Shown piece after piece: positions 9,863 through 18,675 of a stretch of 64,000 nt of DNA; position 1 is the stretch's first letter; each line of letters starts with the position of its first letter. The stretch is from Coriobacteriaceae bacterium. GTDB lineage: Bacteria > Actinomycetota > Coriobacteriia > Coriobacteriales > Coriobacteriaceae. The notes beneath the pieces were generated by a model. The model did not search any database, was not told the DNA's origin, and saw only the letters and a list, made by a program, of their open reading frames with translations. A program made the translations under genes and the position numbers. Location: assembly GCA_902399975.1 (NCBI GenBank), contig CABOHA010000001.1:273397-337396 (forward strand), read 5' to 3'.

Positions 9863-11763
9863 TTGAGTGTCGGGGCGTTTCCTTTAGCTATGACGGTGCC
9901 ACACCGGCACTCGACGGCATCGATCTGAACATCGAGGATGGCGAGTTTTTCTGCATCCTCGGCGGAAACGGGTCGGGCAAGTCGACGTTCGCCAAGCATT
10001 TGAACGCGCTGCTGCAGCCCGATACGGGAACGGTGCGCGTCAACGGCATGGACGCGTCCGATCCCGAGCTGGTCTACGACATCCGCTCGACTGCGGGCAT
10101 GGTGTTCCAGAACCCGGATGATCAGCTGGTGGCGACGCTTGTCGAGGACGATGTTGCGTTCGGTCCCGAAAACCTTGGCGTGCCATCGGCCCAGATCGCG
10201 CAGCGTGTGCGAGATGTGCTGAAGGCCGTGGGCCTGGTGGGCTTTGAGCGCCACGAGACCCATGCGCTCTCGGGTGGCCAAAAGCAGCGCGTGGCGCTTG
10301 CCGGCGTGCTTGCCATGGAACCGCGCGTGCTCATATTGGACGAGGCTTCCTCGATGCTCGATCCGCGTGGACGCAAGGGCCTCATGAAGGCTTGCCGCGC
10401 GTTGCACGCTCGCGGCATGACCATCGTGATGATTACGCACTTTATGGAAGAGGCCGCCGAGGCCGATCGAGTCGCGGTGTTTCAGGCGGGGCGCGTTGCC
10501 ATGCTCGGTACGCCCGAGGAAATCTTGACGCGGGCGGACGAACTTGCGCAGCTCAACCTGGACATGCCGGAGTCGTGCCGTTTGGGCATGGCACTTCGTG
10601 CGAAGGGCGTACCCGTTTGCGCGCAGGTGCGCGAGGCGGATATGGTTGCCGAGGTTGCGCAGGCCTATACCGAGCGGAGCGGGGCAGGCACTGCGGGGCA
10701 GCCTTCCGCGTCCCAGTTGGAAATCGCTGACGGCACTGTTCCGGTAGACAACGAGGACAACGCGTCGGAGCCTGTCATCGAGCTATCCCATGTTTCGTAC
10801 AGTTATTCGCTCAGTCTGCGCGAGCGTCGCCGCTGGCATAAGCGCTCGGCCGTTGCGGGCAAATCGAGCAAACAGGCTCTCTGGGGAAACGACCCCAGCA
10901 GCCCGTGGGCGCTGCGCGATGTATCGCTGACGGCGCGTCGCGGCGAGTTCCTGGGCTTAGCAGGCCATACCGGTTCGGGTAAGTCGACGCTGGTCCAGCA
11001 TCTCAACGGTTTGATTCGCCCCCAGGAGGGTTCCGTTTACGCGTTGGGGCTCGACCTGGCAAACAAGAAAGATGCCGCCGCGGTTAAGGCCAAGGTCGGC
11101 GTGGTGTTTCAATATCCCGAGCGTCAGCTGTTTGCCGAAACCGTGACGCAGGACGTGGCGTTTGGCCCGCACAACCTTGGCTTGTCGCAGGCCGAGGTCG
11201 CGCGCCGCGTTGAGTCATCGCTCGCGCGCGTGGGCCTCGACTTGGCCACGGTGGGCGACAAGAGTCCCTTTGAGCTTTCGGGTGGCCAACAGCGGCGCGT
11301 GGCGTTTGCTGGCGTGCTTGCCATGGAGCCCGAGGTCCTGGTACTCGATGAGCCCATGGCGGGGCTCGATCCGGCGGCGCGCAGTGATTTCCTGGAGCTC
11401 ATCGATCGACTTCACCATGGGGGCCTGACCGTCGTCATGGTCTCACACAGTATGGATGACCTTGCCAATTGCTGCGATCGTATTGTCGTGATGAACGAGG
11501 GCGCGGTGTTTGCTGAGGGCACGCCCGCTCAGGTTTTTGCGCATGCGGATGAGCTTAAATCAATCGGCTTGGGTGTTCCCGCTGCCCAGCGCATGGCGTT
11601 GGCGCTCGCGGAAGCGGGCGTGCCGCTGCATCGCGGCGGGCTCTATACGGTTGAGTCGTTGGCCGACGAGTTGGCAGATTTGCCGATCGGTCGCTCAGGC
11701 GGTTCTTCTAACGTCTCGGACAAGGCCAAATCCGAAACGGTCGCGCGAGAGGAGGGTTGCTGA
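9859..11763 (+). CDS. ecfA: Fused energy-coupling factor ATPase (EcfA-EcfA' in one chain)
   Basis: 634-aa cytoplasmic protein with two ABC nucleotide-binding domains, doing the job of the EcfA1/EcfA2 heterodimer that powers vitamin uptake with EcfT and S components. The first NBD has GGNGSGKST (about residue 35), LSGGQKQRVALAG and VLILDEASSMLD. A linker of about 60 residues leads to the second NBD with GHTGSGKST (about 370), LSGGQQRRVAFAG and VLVLDEPMAGLD. Both domains look catalytically complete. It overlaps ribU (ATGA) and shares one base with ecfT (TGATG), showing tight translational coupling. Separate EcfA1 and EcfA2 chains are the more usual arrangement. Confidence 0.92.
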   Translation: MIECRGVSFSYDGATPALDGIDLNIEDGEFFCILGGNGSGKSTFAKHLNALLQPDTGTVRVNGMDASDPELVYDIRSTAGMVFQNPDDQLVATLVEDDVAFGPENLGVPSAQIAQRVRDVLKAVGLVGFERHETHALSGGQKQRVALAGVLAMEPRVLILDEASSMLDPRGRKGLMKACRALHARGMTIVMITHFMEEAAEADRVAVFQAGRVAMLGTPEEILTRADELAQLNLDMPESCRLGMALRAKGVPVCAQVREADMVAEVAQAYTERSGAGTAGQPSASQLEIADGTVPVDNEDNASEPVIELSHVSYSYSLSLRERRRWHKRSAVAGKSSKQALWGNDPSSPWALRDVSLTARRGEFLGLAGHTGSGKSTLVQHLNGLIRPQEGSVYALGLDLANKKDAAAVKAKVGVVFQYPERQLFAETVTQDVAFGPHNLGLSQAEVARRVESSLARVGLDLATVGDKSPFELSGGQQRRVAFAGVLAMEPEVLVLDEPMAGLDPAARSDFLELIDRLHHGGLTVVMVSHSMDDLANCCDRIVVMNEGAVFAEGTPAQVFAHADELKSIGLGVPAAQRMALALAEAGVPLHRGGLYTVESLADELADLPIGRSGGSSNVSDKAKSETVAREEGC

Positions 11764-12563
11764 TGGAGGCGTTTTCGTTTGGCAGCTACTATCCGAGCGA
11801 TAGCGCGATCCATCGCCTGGATCCGCGCACCAAGCTGCTCCTGGGCTTTGTGTTTTTGATCACGACGCTGACCGTCGGCGGCTTCCGCGGATTGGCCCCT
11901 GTCGCAATTTTCGTTGTGCTGATCTATGTCGTGTCCCGGGTGCCGGCTCGTCGCGTTCTGTCGTCGATGGCGCCGCTGCTGGCAGTCGTCGTCGTGGTCG
12001 CGGTGCTCAACTTGTTTACCGATCAGAGTGGGCGCATCCTGTGGCAGCTCGGCTTTCTGCAGATAAGCGAGGGCTCACTGCGTTCTGCCGCCTTTATGGC
12101 GTGTCGCCTGACCCTGATGATGGCCGGCATGAGCGCCATTACGCTCACCACACCGACGCTCGACCTCACCGCGGGCTTTGAGCGTCTGCTCGCACCGTTT
12201 GCGCGCGTGGGGCTTCCGGCGCATGAGCTCGGCATGATCATGGGCATCGCGTTGCGCTTTATGCCGCAGTTCGCCACCGAGATGAAGCAGACGGCGGACG
12301 CGCAGGCAAGCCGCGGTGCACGCGTAACGGGTGGCCCGCTCGGCGGCGTGCGTATGCTCGGCAGTGTGGCGATTCCACTGTTCACGGGCGTGTTCCGTCA
12401 TGCCGAGACGTTGTCTGCCGCCATGGATGCACGCTGCTATCACGGCGAGCAGGGCCGCACGCGTCTGCATGCGCTTGCATTTCGCCGCGGGGATGCGCTG
12501 GCTGCGGTGGTGACGATGCTGCTGTTTGCGTGTGTCATCGTCGTCAACCTTCAACTTGTTTAG
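11763..12563 (+). CDS. ecfT: Energy-coupling factor transporter transmembrane protein EcfT
   Basis: 266-aa membrane scaffold that couples the ATPase pair to S components. Family features are the opening IHRLDPRTKLLLGFVFL, several TM segments (for example GFVFLITTLTVGG, LLAVVVVVAVLNLF), and the cytoplasmic coupling helices with ADAQASRGAR and SAAMDARCY, which correspond to the two A-R-G-type motifs that dock on the ATPases. ATG 11763 has AGGAGG 8 nt upstream, inside the end of the ATPase gene. It is the last gene of the riboswitch-controlled ribU-ecfA-ecfT operon. Confidence 0.92.
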   Translation: MEAFSFGSYYPSDSAIHRLDPRTKLLLGFVFLITTLTVGGFRGLAPVAIFVVLIYVVSRVPARRVLSSMAPLLAVVVVVAVLNLFTDQSGRILWQLGFLQISEGSLRSAAFMACRLTLMMAGMSAITLTTPTLDLTAGFERLLAPFARVGLPAHELGMIMGIALRFMPQFATEMKQTADAQASRGARVTGGPLGGVRMLGSVAIPLFTGVFRHAETLSAAMDARCYHGEQGRTRLHALAFRRGDALAAVVTMLLFACVIVVNLQLV

Positions 12564-12593
12564 GCGCGATTCGAGCGCAAGAAAGGGGTCCCT

Positions 12594-13040
12594 ATGACCG
12601 ACAACGACCGCACAGCTCAGCTTGAGCGCGCCTGCTCGTATCTCAGGCGCATTCCGGCGTGGTATCTGGCCACGACCGATGTGGCCGACGGGCATCAGCC
12701 TCGCGTGAGGCCGTTTTCGTTTGCCATGGTCGATGAAGGTAAGCTGTGGTTTTGCACGTCGCGCGACAAGGATGTGTGGGCGGAGCTGAGTGCGAATCCC
12801 AAGTTTGAGCTCTCGGGCTGGAAGCCGGGGGAATGCTGGATCGTATTGACCGGCGAAGCCGCACTTGAGGACGACGCAGTTGCGAGCGACAAGGTGCGTC
12901 AAGCGGGTTTTAAGCACATGGTGGGCATCGGCGAGGAACACGAGAGTGCCAACGACGGCCGCCTTGCTTTCTTTTCGGTCCGCAACATTGCCGCGCGCTT
13001 CTGTGATATCGACGGCAGCGAGGAGCGCCTGGAGCTCTAG
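12594..13040 (+). CDS. Pyridoxamine 5'-phosphate oxidase-fold flavoprotein (first copy)
   Basis: 148-aa protein of the PPOX/split-barrel family, which usually binds FMN or F420 and reduces or senses small molecules. It has WYLATTDVADGHQPRVRPFS near the N-terminus, then LWFCTSRDKDVWAEL and FELSGW, the typical barrel strands. It shares the same layout with its neighbour at 13092, suggesting tandem duplication. Its position 30 nt after the riboflavin transporter operon fits a flavin-using enzyme, but the reaction is unknown. An AAAGGGG ribosome site precedes ATG 12594. Confidence 0.82.
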   Translation: MTDNDRTAQLERACSYLRRIPAWYLATTDVADGHQPRVRPFSFAMVDEGKLWFCTSRDKDVWAELSANPKFELSGWKPGECWIVLTGEAALEDDAVASDKVRQAGFKHMVGIGEEHESANDGRLAFFSVRNIAARFCDIDGSEERLEL

Positions 13041-13091
13041 CGCGTCTCAAATTAACTACCCGTTCCGAATTAGCTAGCGCCAGGAGGACAC

Positions 13092-13502
13092 ATGGACGGA
13101 TTGAATACGGTGTTGGAGTATCTGACGTCGGTGCCGGCATGGTATTTGGCGACGAGCGTTGACGGACAGCCTCATGTGCGTCCGTTTTCGTTTGCGCAGA
13201 TCCAGGACGGCAAGCTGTGGTTTGTAACAGCGCGCACCAAAGATGTGTGGCAAGAGCTGCTGCAAAACCAGCGCTTTGAGGCCACGAGTTGGTGGCCGGG
13301 CCATGGCTGGCTCATCTTGCGCGGGCGTGCCGGCTTGGATGACCGGGCTTTAGGCGAAATGCGCGAAGCTGGGTGGAAGCATCTAGAGCGCCTGGGCGAG
13401 CACTATGAGGGGCCTAACGACCCCACGCTCGTCTTCTTTAGCGTCGAGGATCCCGAGGCTTTTATCTGCAATCACGACGAATGGGTGCCGGTCGAGCTCT
13501 AG
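13092..13502 (+). CDS. Pyridoxamine 5'-phosphate oxidase-fold flavoprotein (second copy)
   Basis: 136-aa paralogue of the preceding gene: VPAWYLATSVDGQPHVRPFS, LWFVTARTKDVWQELLQNQ, FEATSWWPGHGW and the shared ending pattern ...FFSVEDPEAFICN. The spacing of 51 nt and the same strand suggest co-transcription. An AGGAGG site precedes ATG 13092. A strong stem-loop follows the stop. Cofactor (FMN versus F420) and substrate are not determinable from sequence alone. Confidence 0.82.
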   Translation: MDGLNTVLEYLTSVPAWYLATSVDGQPHVRPFSFAQIQDGKLWFVTARTKDVWQELLQNQRFEATSWWPGHGWLILRGRAGLDDRALGEMREAGWKHLERLGEHYEGPNDPTLVFFSVEDPEAFICNHDEWVPVEL

Positions 13503-13539
13503 CCAGCTGGCTCATCCTAACAACTTGGTTTTCGCATGG

Positions 13540-13593
13540 GCGGGCCCCGTCTTGCCCGGCGCCGTTAGGAGCGCCGGTCAATACGGGGCCCGC
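13540..13593 (+). terminator. GC-rich stem-loop after the PPOX pair
   Basis: Nested stem GCGGGCCCCGT (13540-13550) with ACGGGGCCCGC (13583-13593), enclosing CCGGCGC/GCGCCGG. It has no long T-tract, so it may be a Rho-assisted or bidirectional barrier. Confidence 0.6.
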
Positions 13594-13636
13594 TCCATTT
13601 GTCAATTCCTTCAAGCGAATGTGTCGGGAATGTTTC

Positions 13637-13708
13637 AATGCATGAATATGCAAGCCATTTACGTATTAATGCATCTTTTGGTGCTAAAGTTTCAATCCAC
13701 TTCATAAC
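13637..13708 (+). promoter_or_regulatory. Possible ArgR operator/promoter region of the arginine operon
   Basis: An AT-rich segment 50-120 nt before argC contains CATGAATATGCAAG (13641-13654) and ATTAATGCAT (13665-13674), which resemble imperfect ARG-box half-sites (TGAAT...ATTCA). TTGGTG (13678) and CATAAC (13703) could be weak promoter boxes. Match quality is low and the call is tentative. Confidence 0.3.
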
Positions 13709-13759
13709 GACCGCTGCGAAATGCGCATCGGTGCATAAATCGCAGACAAGGAGTCTGAT

Positions 13760-14830
13760 ATGTCTTTAAAGGTTGGAATCGTCGGCGCGGCTGGATATGC
13801 CGGAGCCGAGCTCATTCGCCTCGTCCTCGGTCATCCCGAGTTTGAACTTGCTGCCATTACGTCCAACGCCGATGCCGGCCAGCCGTTGTCTGCGGTGCAC
13901 CCGAGCTTCACCGGCGTAAGCGATCTTGTCTTTACGACGCATGATGCCCCTGAGCTCAAGAACTGCGACGCGGTCTTTTTGGCCGTGCCGCACACGGCTG
14001 CCATGGCACAGGTGCCCGCGCTGCTTGCATCGGGCGTCTCCTGCTTTGATCTTTCGGCCGACTACCGTCTGAACGACGCGTCCGTTTTTGAGGCTTGGTA
14101 TGCCGCCGAGCATACGAGCCCCGAGCTGCTCAAGACCCGTGCCTTCGGTCTGCCCGAGCTGTTCTGCCAGGACTTGGAGACCGCTGCATCCGACCATGCC
14201 GACGGCAAACCCGTGCTGGTCGCCTGCGCCGGTTGCTATCCCACCGCAACGAGCCTTGCCGCCGCGCCCGCCGTGCGCGCGGGCTGGGTGGCCGAGAACG
14301 GCCCCGTGATTGTCGATGCCATTAGCGGCGTGACGGGCGCCGGTAAGTCCTGCAACGCCCGCACCCATTTTTGCAGCGCCGACGAGAACTTGGAGGCCTA
14401 CGGCGTGGGCAAGCATCGCCACACGCCCGAGATTGAGCAAATCCTTGGCCTGACCGATCGCGTCGTCTTTACCCCGCACCTGGCACCGCTCAAGCGCGGT
14501 CTGCTCTCCACGGTGACGCTGCCGCTCGCGCCGCAGGCTCTCGATACCTTGACCCTTGAGGACGTTGTCGACCATTACAAGCAGTTCTACGCCGGTCGCA
14601 CCTTTGTGCGCGTGCTCGATGCCGGCCAGCAGCCCAAGACGGCTTCGGTCGTCGGCACCAACGCCGCCCAGATCGGCCTCGCGCTCAACAAGCGCGCGGG
14701 CGTTCTGGTGGCTACGGGCGCCATCGACAATCTATGCAAGGGTGCAGCAGGCCAGGCGGTCCAGTGCGCCAACATCGTCTTTGGTTTTGACGAGCGACGA
14801 GGCTTGCCCACGGTGGCGTGCCCGGTGTAG
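13760..14830 (+). CDS. argC: N-acetyl-gamma-glutamyl-phosphate reductase ArgC
   Basis: 356-aa NADPH-dependent enzyme of arginine synthesis, reducing N-acetylglutamyl phosphate to the semialdehyde. It shows the Rossmann start VGIVGAAGYAGAELIRLV, the catalytic cysteine in CAGCYPT (about residue 158), GVTGAGKS, and the histidine region HRHTPEIEQ. Length and ends fit the family. An AAGGAG site precedes ATG 13760. It opens the argC-argJ-argB-argD cluster, but a terminator-like structure separates it from argJ. Confidence 0.96.
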   Translation: MSLKVGIVGAAGYAGAELIRLVLGHPEFELAAITSNADAGQPLSAVHPSFTGVSDLVFTTHDAPELKNCDAVFLAVPHTAAMAQVPALLASGVSCFDLSADYRLNDASVFEAWYAAEHTSPELLKTRAFGLPELFCQDLETAASDHADGKPVLVACAGCYPTATSLAAAPAVRAGWVAENGPVIVDAISGVTGAGKSCNARTHFCSADENLEAYGVGKHRHTPEIEQILGLTDRVVFTPHLAPLKRGLLSTVTLPLAPQALDTLTLEDVVDHYKQFYAGRTFVRVLDAGQQPKTASVVGTNAAQIGLALNKRAGVLVATGAIDNLCKGAAGQAVQCANIVFGFDERRGLPTVACPV

Positions 14831-14858
14831 CACATTCGATTATTAACGATTTGGTAGT

Positions 14859-14939
14859 CGGGCATCGAGTGAGGCGCCACTCTTAAGCTGGTCAAGCAAT
14901 TGCGACCAGCGTGGCGCGCTAGCCGATGCCCGCTTTTTT
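14859..14939 (+). terminator. Rho-independent terminator-like structure between argC and argJ (possible attenuator)
   Basis: The outer stem CGGGCATCG (14859-14867) pairs with CGATGCCCG (14924-14932). It encloses GGCGCCAC/GTGGCGC-type and GCTGGTC/GACCAGC stems and is followed by six T (14934-14939). It lies inside the operon, so it either tunes downstream expression or terminates an argC-only transcript. Confidence 0.7.
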
Positions 14940-14965
14940 ATTTGATATGGGGAGTCATAGGGACG

Positions 14966-16234
14966 ATGAATACCGAGCTGATTGATATCAAGATTCGCGC
15001 CGTCGAAGGCGGCGTTACGGCAGCGGCCGGCTTTAAGGCAGCGGGCATCCATGCCGGATTCCGCAAGAATCCCGAGCGTCTGGATTACGCGCTCGTCGTG
15101 CCCGATAAACCCTGTCCCGGGGCCGGCGTGTTTACGACTAATCGCTTTTGTGCGGCGCCCGTGCAGGTGAGCCGTGCCAACCTGGGCGGTGCGGACAAGG
15201 GCTACGGCGTCATTGCCGGCGTTTCGGTCAACTCTGGCAATGCCAACGCCGCCACGGGTGAGACCGGTCTTGCCTGCGCGCGCGAGACCTGCAATATCGC
15301 CTCGCAGGTCATCGGCTGCGAACCTCAGCAGATTCTTGTCGCCTCCACGGGCGTGATCGGACAGATTCTGCCGATCGACGCGTTTGAGACTGCCGTTCCT
15401 GCCGCCTACGAGGCGCTCTCCGCCCATGGCGGTGCCGATGCCGCCCGCGCTATCATGACGACCGACACGCACTCCAAGGAGTATGCCGTGTGTTATCGCA
15501 GCGAGGCCGCGGGGCACGCAGGCAATGCCTATACGGTGGGCGGTATGTGCAAGGGCTCGGGCATGATCATGCCCAACATGGCAACCATGATCGCGGTCAT
15601 CACTACCGATGCCCCCGTCGAGCCGGCGGCGCTCCACGCCCTGTTGCTCTCCACTGTCAAGCAGACCTTCAACAAGGTAACGGTCGATTCCGACACCTCG
15701 ACCAACGACACCTGCATCATGCTTGCCTCCGGCGCCGCTGCCGCAGATGCCGGGCCTATTGTTGAGGGCTCTGACGCCTTCGACGAGCTGGCCTTTGCCG
15801 TGCATGAGGTGTGCGAGAGCCTGGCGCGCAACATCGCCGCAGATGGCGAGGGCGCGTCCAAGCTCGTGACGGTCAACGTCACCGGCGCCGTGAACGACGA
15901 GGAGGCCGATATCGCCGCTCGTGCTGTCGCCAACTCGCCGCTCGTCAAGACCTGCATCGCCGGCCACGACTGCAACTGGGGCCGCGTTGCCATGGCGCTC
16001 GGCAAGTGCGGCGTGCAGTTTAACCAAGAAGATGTGTCCATCGACATGATGGGCATGCCTGTCTGTCGCGACGGTCTGACTGTTCCCTTTGACGAGGACG
16101 AGGCTCTACGACGTTTCGAGGCGCCCGAGATCGTGATCTCGGCCGACCTGGGCGCAGGCGACGCGGCAACGACCGTGTGGACCTGCGACCTCACGCATGA
16201 GTACATCTCCATCAACGGCGACTACCGTTCCTAG
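14966..16234 (+). CDS. argJ: Bifunctional glutamate N-acetyltransferase/amino-acid acetyltransferase ArgJ
   Basis: 422-aa enzyme that recycles the acetyl group from N-acetylornithine to glutamate; bifunctional forms also acetylate glutamate from acetyl-CoA. It is made as a precursor that self-cleaves before a threonine; the cleavage motif is visible as PNMATMIAVITTDA, with the new N-terminal Thr in MATM. Other family motifs are GVFTTNRFCAAPV, VNSGNANAATG and the C-terminal GHDCNWGRV. ATG 14966 follows GGGGAGTCATAGGG; upstream codons in the same frame fall in the terminator. No argA is seen nearby. Confidence 0.95.
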   Translation: MNTELIDIKIRAVEGGVTAAAGFKAAGIHAGFRKNPERLDYALVVPDKPCPGAGVFTTNRFCAAPVQVSRANLGGADKGYGVIAGVSVNSGNANAATGETGLACARETCNIASQVIGCEPQQILVASTGVIGQILPIDAFETAVPAAYEALSAHGGADAARAIMTTDTHSKEYAVCYRSEAAGHAGNAYTVGGMCKGSGMIMPNMATMIAVITTDAPVEPAALHALLLSTVKQTFNKVTVDSDTSTNDTCIMLASGAAAADAGPIVEGSDAFDELAFAVHEVCESLARNIAADGEGASKLVTVNVTGAVNDEEADIAARAVANSPLVKTCIAGHDCNWGRVAMALGKCGVQFNQEDVSIDMMGMPVCRDGLTVPFDEDEALRRFEAPEIVISADLGAGDAATTVWTCDLTHEYISINGDYRS

Positions 16235-16315
16235 ATTCCAGGCACGCTGCGCATCTTGCCGCGATTGCGGACAGCGGAGCACGGCGCGATAACGATACGA
16301 AAGACGAGGCAGATT

Positions 16316-17296
16316 ATGAAATTCGCACGCGATTGTCGATCGAGCGAATCCAACGAAGCAACCGCGCAGCTGCTGTTCGAAGCGCTGCCGTGGATTAAGA
16401 ACCTGACCGGCAAGACGGTTGTTATCAAATATGGCGGAGCCGCCATGGTCGACGAGCAGCTGCGCCGCGACGTGATGAGCGACATCGTCCTGCTCAAGAT
16501 CATCGGTATGCGTCCCGTCATCGTGCATGGTGGCGGCAAGGCTATCAACGAGGCGCTGAGCCATTACGATATTCCCGTCGAGTTTAAGAACGGCCAGCGC
16601 GTGACCACGCCGGCGACCATGGATATCGTGCGCGAGGTACTGGGCGGCAAGGTCAACCAGGAGCTGGTTGCTGCCATCAACCACCACGGCAACCTGGCCG
16701 TGGGCGTGTCGGGCAGCGATGCCGGCACGCTCATCGCCGAGCCTCTCGACCCCGAGCTCGGTCGAGTGGGCAAAGTGACACACGTTAACACCGACTATAT
16801 CGAGCGCTTACTCGATAGCGAGTACATCCCCGTCATCGCTACCGTCGCGGCGGGGGAGGACGGCGGTTTCTTCAACATCAACGCCGATACCGCCGCCGGT
16901 GCCGTTGCGGCGGCGCTCCATGCGCACAAAGCGATTTTCTTGACCGATGTCGACGGTCTGTACAAGGACTTTGGCGACAAGGATTCGCTTATCTCCAACC
17001 TGACGCTCGACGAGGTCAATGAGATGCTCTACGGCGGCGAGGTCGATAAGGGCATGATTCCCAAGCTGCGCGCGGCCGTCGATGCGCTTGCCGGCGGCGT
17101 ATTTCGTGCCCACATCATCAACGGCACCACGCCGCATTCGCTGCTGCTGGAGCTGCTGACCGATGCCGGCGTCGGCACCGTGATCCATTCCACCGAGACG
17201 GCCTACGAGTTCGATACGCATCCGCATCCGCTTTCGACGTTTGCTGCGCGTCTGACCGAGAACCTCGACGAGGTCGAGAAGCTTCAGACGGTCTAG
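16316..17296 (+). CDS. argB: Acetylglutamate kinase ArgB
   Basis: 326-aa amino-acid kinase that phosphorylates N-acetylglutamate, often the arginine-controlled step. Motifs: VVIKYGGAAM (ATP-site lysine), VIVHGGGKAIN, NINADTAAGAVA and FLTDVDGLYKDF. The chain is slightly longer than the usual ~300 aa because of about 20 extra N-terminal residues (MKFARDCRSSESNEA). ATG 16316 has GAGG upstream; an earlier in-frame start at 16256 lacks a good site. It sits 81 nt after argJ. Confidence 0.95.
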   Translation: MKFARDCRSSESNEATAQLLFEALPWIKNLTGKTVVIKYGGAAMVDEQLRRDVMSDIVLLKIIGMRPVIVHGGGKAINEALSHYDIPVEFKNGQRVTTPATMDIVREVLGGKVNQELVAAINHHGNLAVGVSGSDAGTLIAEPLDPELGRVGKVTHVNTDYIERLLDSEYIPVIATVAAGEDGGFFNINADTAAGAVAAALHAHKAIFLTDVDGLYKDFGDKDSLISNLTLDEVNEMLYGGEVDKGMIPKLRAAVDALAGGVFRAHIINGTTPHSLLLELLTDAGVGTVIHSTETAYEFDTHPHPLSTFAARLTENLDEVEKLQTV

Positions 17297-17365
17297 CTGA
17301 CCCGCAGCCGCCCCATTCCTGCACCCATAGGCCTGCGCCGTTCGGCGCTCAACGAAAGGCATCCC

Positions 17366-18649
17366 ATGTCACTTGCAGCTCAGCAATCGCTTGAATCCAA
17401 TTACGTTATGCATACCTTTGGCCGCTCTCCGGTCGAGTTTGTCGAGGGTCACGGCATGAAGCTCACCGGCGACGATGGCCGTGAGTACCTCGACTTTCTT
17501 GCCGGCATCGGCGTGTGCAGCCTAGGTCATGGCGACCCGGCTGTGCTCTCGGCGCTCGAGGCACAGACCAAAAAGCTCATGCATGTCTCCAATTACTTCT
17601 ACATTGAGCAGCGCGGACAGGTCGCGGCGCTGCTGTCCAAGCTTGCTAACGACGACGTAGATGGTGCGCGCGTGCTTGCCGATGCCATTGCCGCCGGCGA
17701 TGAGATCACGGCAGCTGCTCTTGGTGCCCCGGCTGCGGACGAGCAGGTGTGGGAGACCTTCTTTGCCAACTCCGGCGCCGAGGCCAACGAGGGCTCGATG
17801 AAGCTCGCGCGCCTGTACGCCAAGCGTGCCGGTAACGGTGGCAACACCATCGTGTGCATGCGCGGCGGTTTCCATGGCAGAACGCTTGAGACCATTGCCG
17901 CCACCATGCAGGATTGGCTGCAGGATAGTTTCCGCCCGCTGCCGGGTGGCTTTGTGGCCTGCACGCCCAACGATATCGATGAACTGCGTGCGATCTTTAA
18001 GCATCTGGGGAGCGAAATTTGTGCCGTGATGCTCGAGCCGATCCAGGGCGAGAGCGGTGTGCACCCCATGACCGAGGAGTTTATGGCGGCAGCGCGCGAC
18101 CTGGCACACGAAGTGGGCGCCGTGCTTATCGCCGACGAGGTCCAGTGCGGCATCTTCCGCTGCGGCAAGCCGTTTGCATTCCAAGCCTATGGCGTGGAAC
18201 CCGACATCATGAGCCTTGCCAAGGGCATTGCTGATGGCGTGCCCATGGGTGCCGTCGTAGCAAAGAAGGAGATTGCCGACGTGTTTAAGCCGGGCGACCA
18301 CGGCTCGACGTTTGGCGGTAGCTGCTTGGCCATCGCGGCGTGTGCCGCGACGCTCTCCGCACTCGTGCGCGGCGATTATGCCGACCACGCTGCCAAGGTA
18401 GGCGCCTATATGGAGGCAAAGCTCGCCAAGCTGCCGAACGTGACCGAGGTGCGTGGCCGCGGCTTGATGCTCGGCTGCGATCTGGACGATACTGCGGGTG
18501 ATGCACACGACGTTGTGGCCCGTGCATTGGGGGCTGGTGCCGTGATTAACGCTACGGGTGCCCATACGCTGCGTTTCCTGCCGCCGCTCGTCTGCGAGGA
18601 ATCCGACGTGGACAGTCTGATCGAGATCCTGGCGGGTGTCTTGGGCTAA
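17366..18649 (+). CDS. argD: Acetylornithine aminotransferase ArgD, with an unusual insertion
   Basis: 427-aa PLP-dependent class III aminotransferase converting N-acetylglutamate semialdehyde to N-acetylornithine. Motifs: FLAGIGVCSLGHGDP, FFANSGAEANE (132-142), GGFHGRT, LIADEVQCG and the PLP lysine in SLAKGI. Between the helix ending SKLAN (95) and the FFANSGAEA motif there are roughly 25-30 more residues (about 96-129, acidic and alanine-rich) than in the common family. This is the last arg gene of the cluster; argF, argG and argH are not in this window. An AAAGG site precedes ATG 17366. Confidence 0.94.
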   Translation: MSLAAQQSLESNYVMHTFGRSPVEFVEGHGMKLTGDDGREYLDFLAGIGVCSLGHGDPAVLSALEAQTKKLMHVSNYFYIEQRGQVAALLSKLANDDVDGARVLADAIAAGDEITAAALGAPAADEQVWETFFANSGAEANEGSMKLARLYAKRAGNGGNTIVCMRGGFHGRTLETIAATMQDWLQDSFRPLPGGFVACTPNDIDELRAIFKHLGSEICAVMLEPIQGESGVHPMTEEFMAAARDLAHEVGAVLIADEVQCGIFRCGKPFAFQAYGVEPDIMSLAKGIADGVPMGAVVAKKEIADVFKPGDHGSTFGGSCLAIAACAATLSALVRGDYADHAAKVGAYMEAKLAKLPNVTEVRGRGLMLGCDLDDTAGDAHDVVARALGAGAVINATGAHTLRFLPPLVCEESDVDSLIEILAGVLG

Positions 18650-18675
18650 CGCGGCACAATAACTCAATTTGGACC

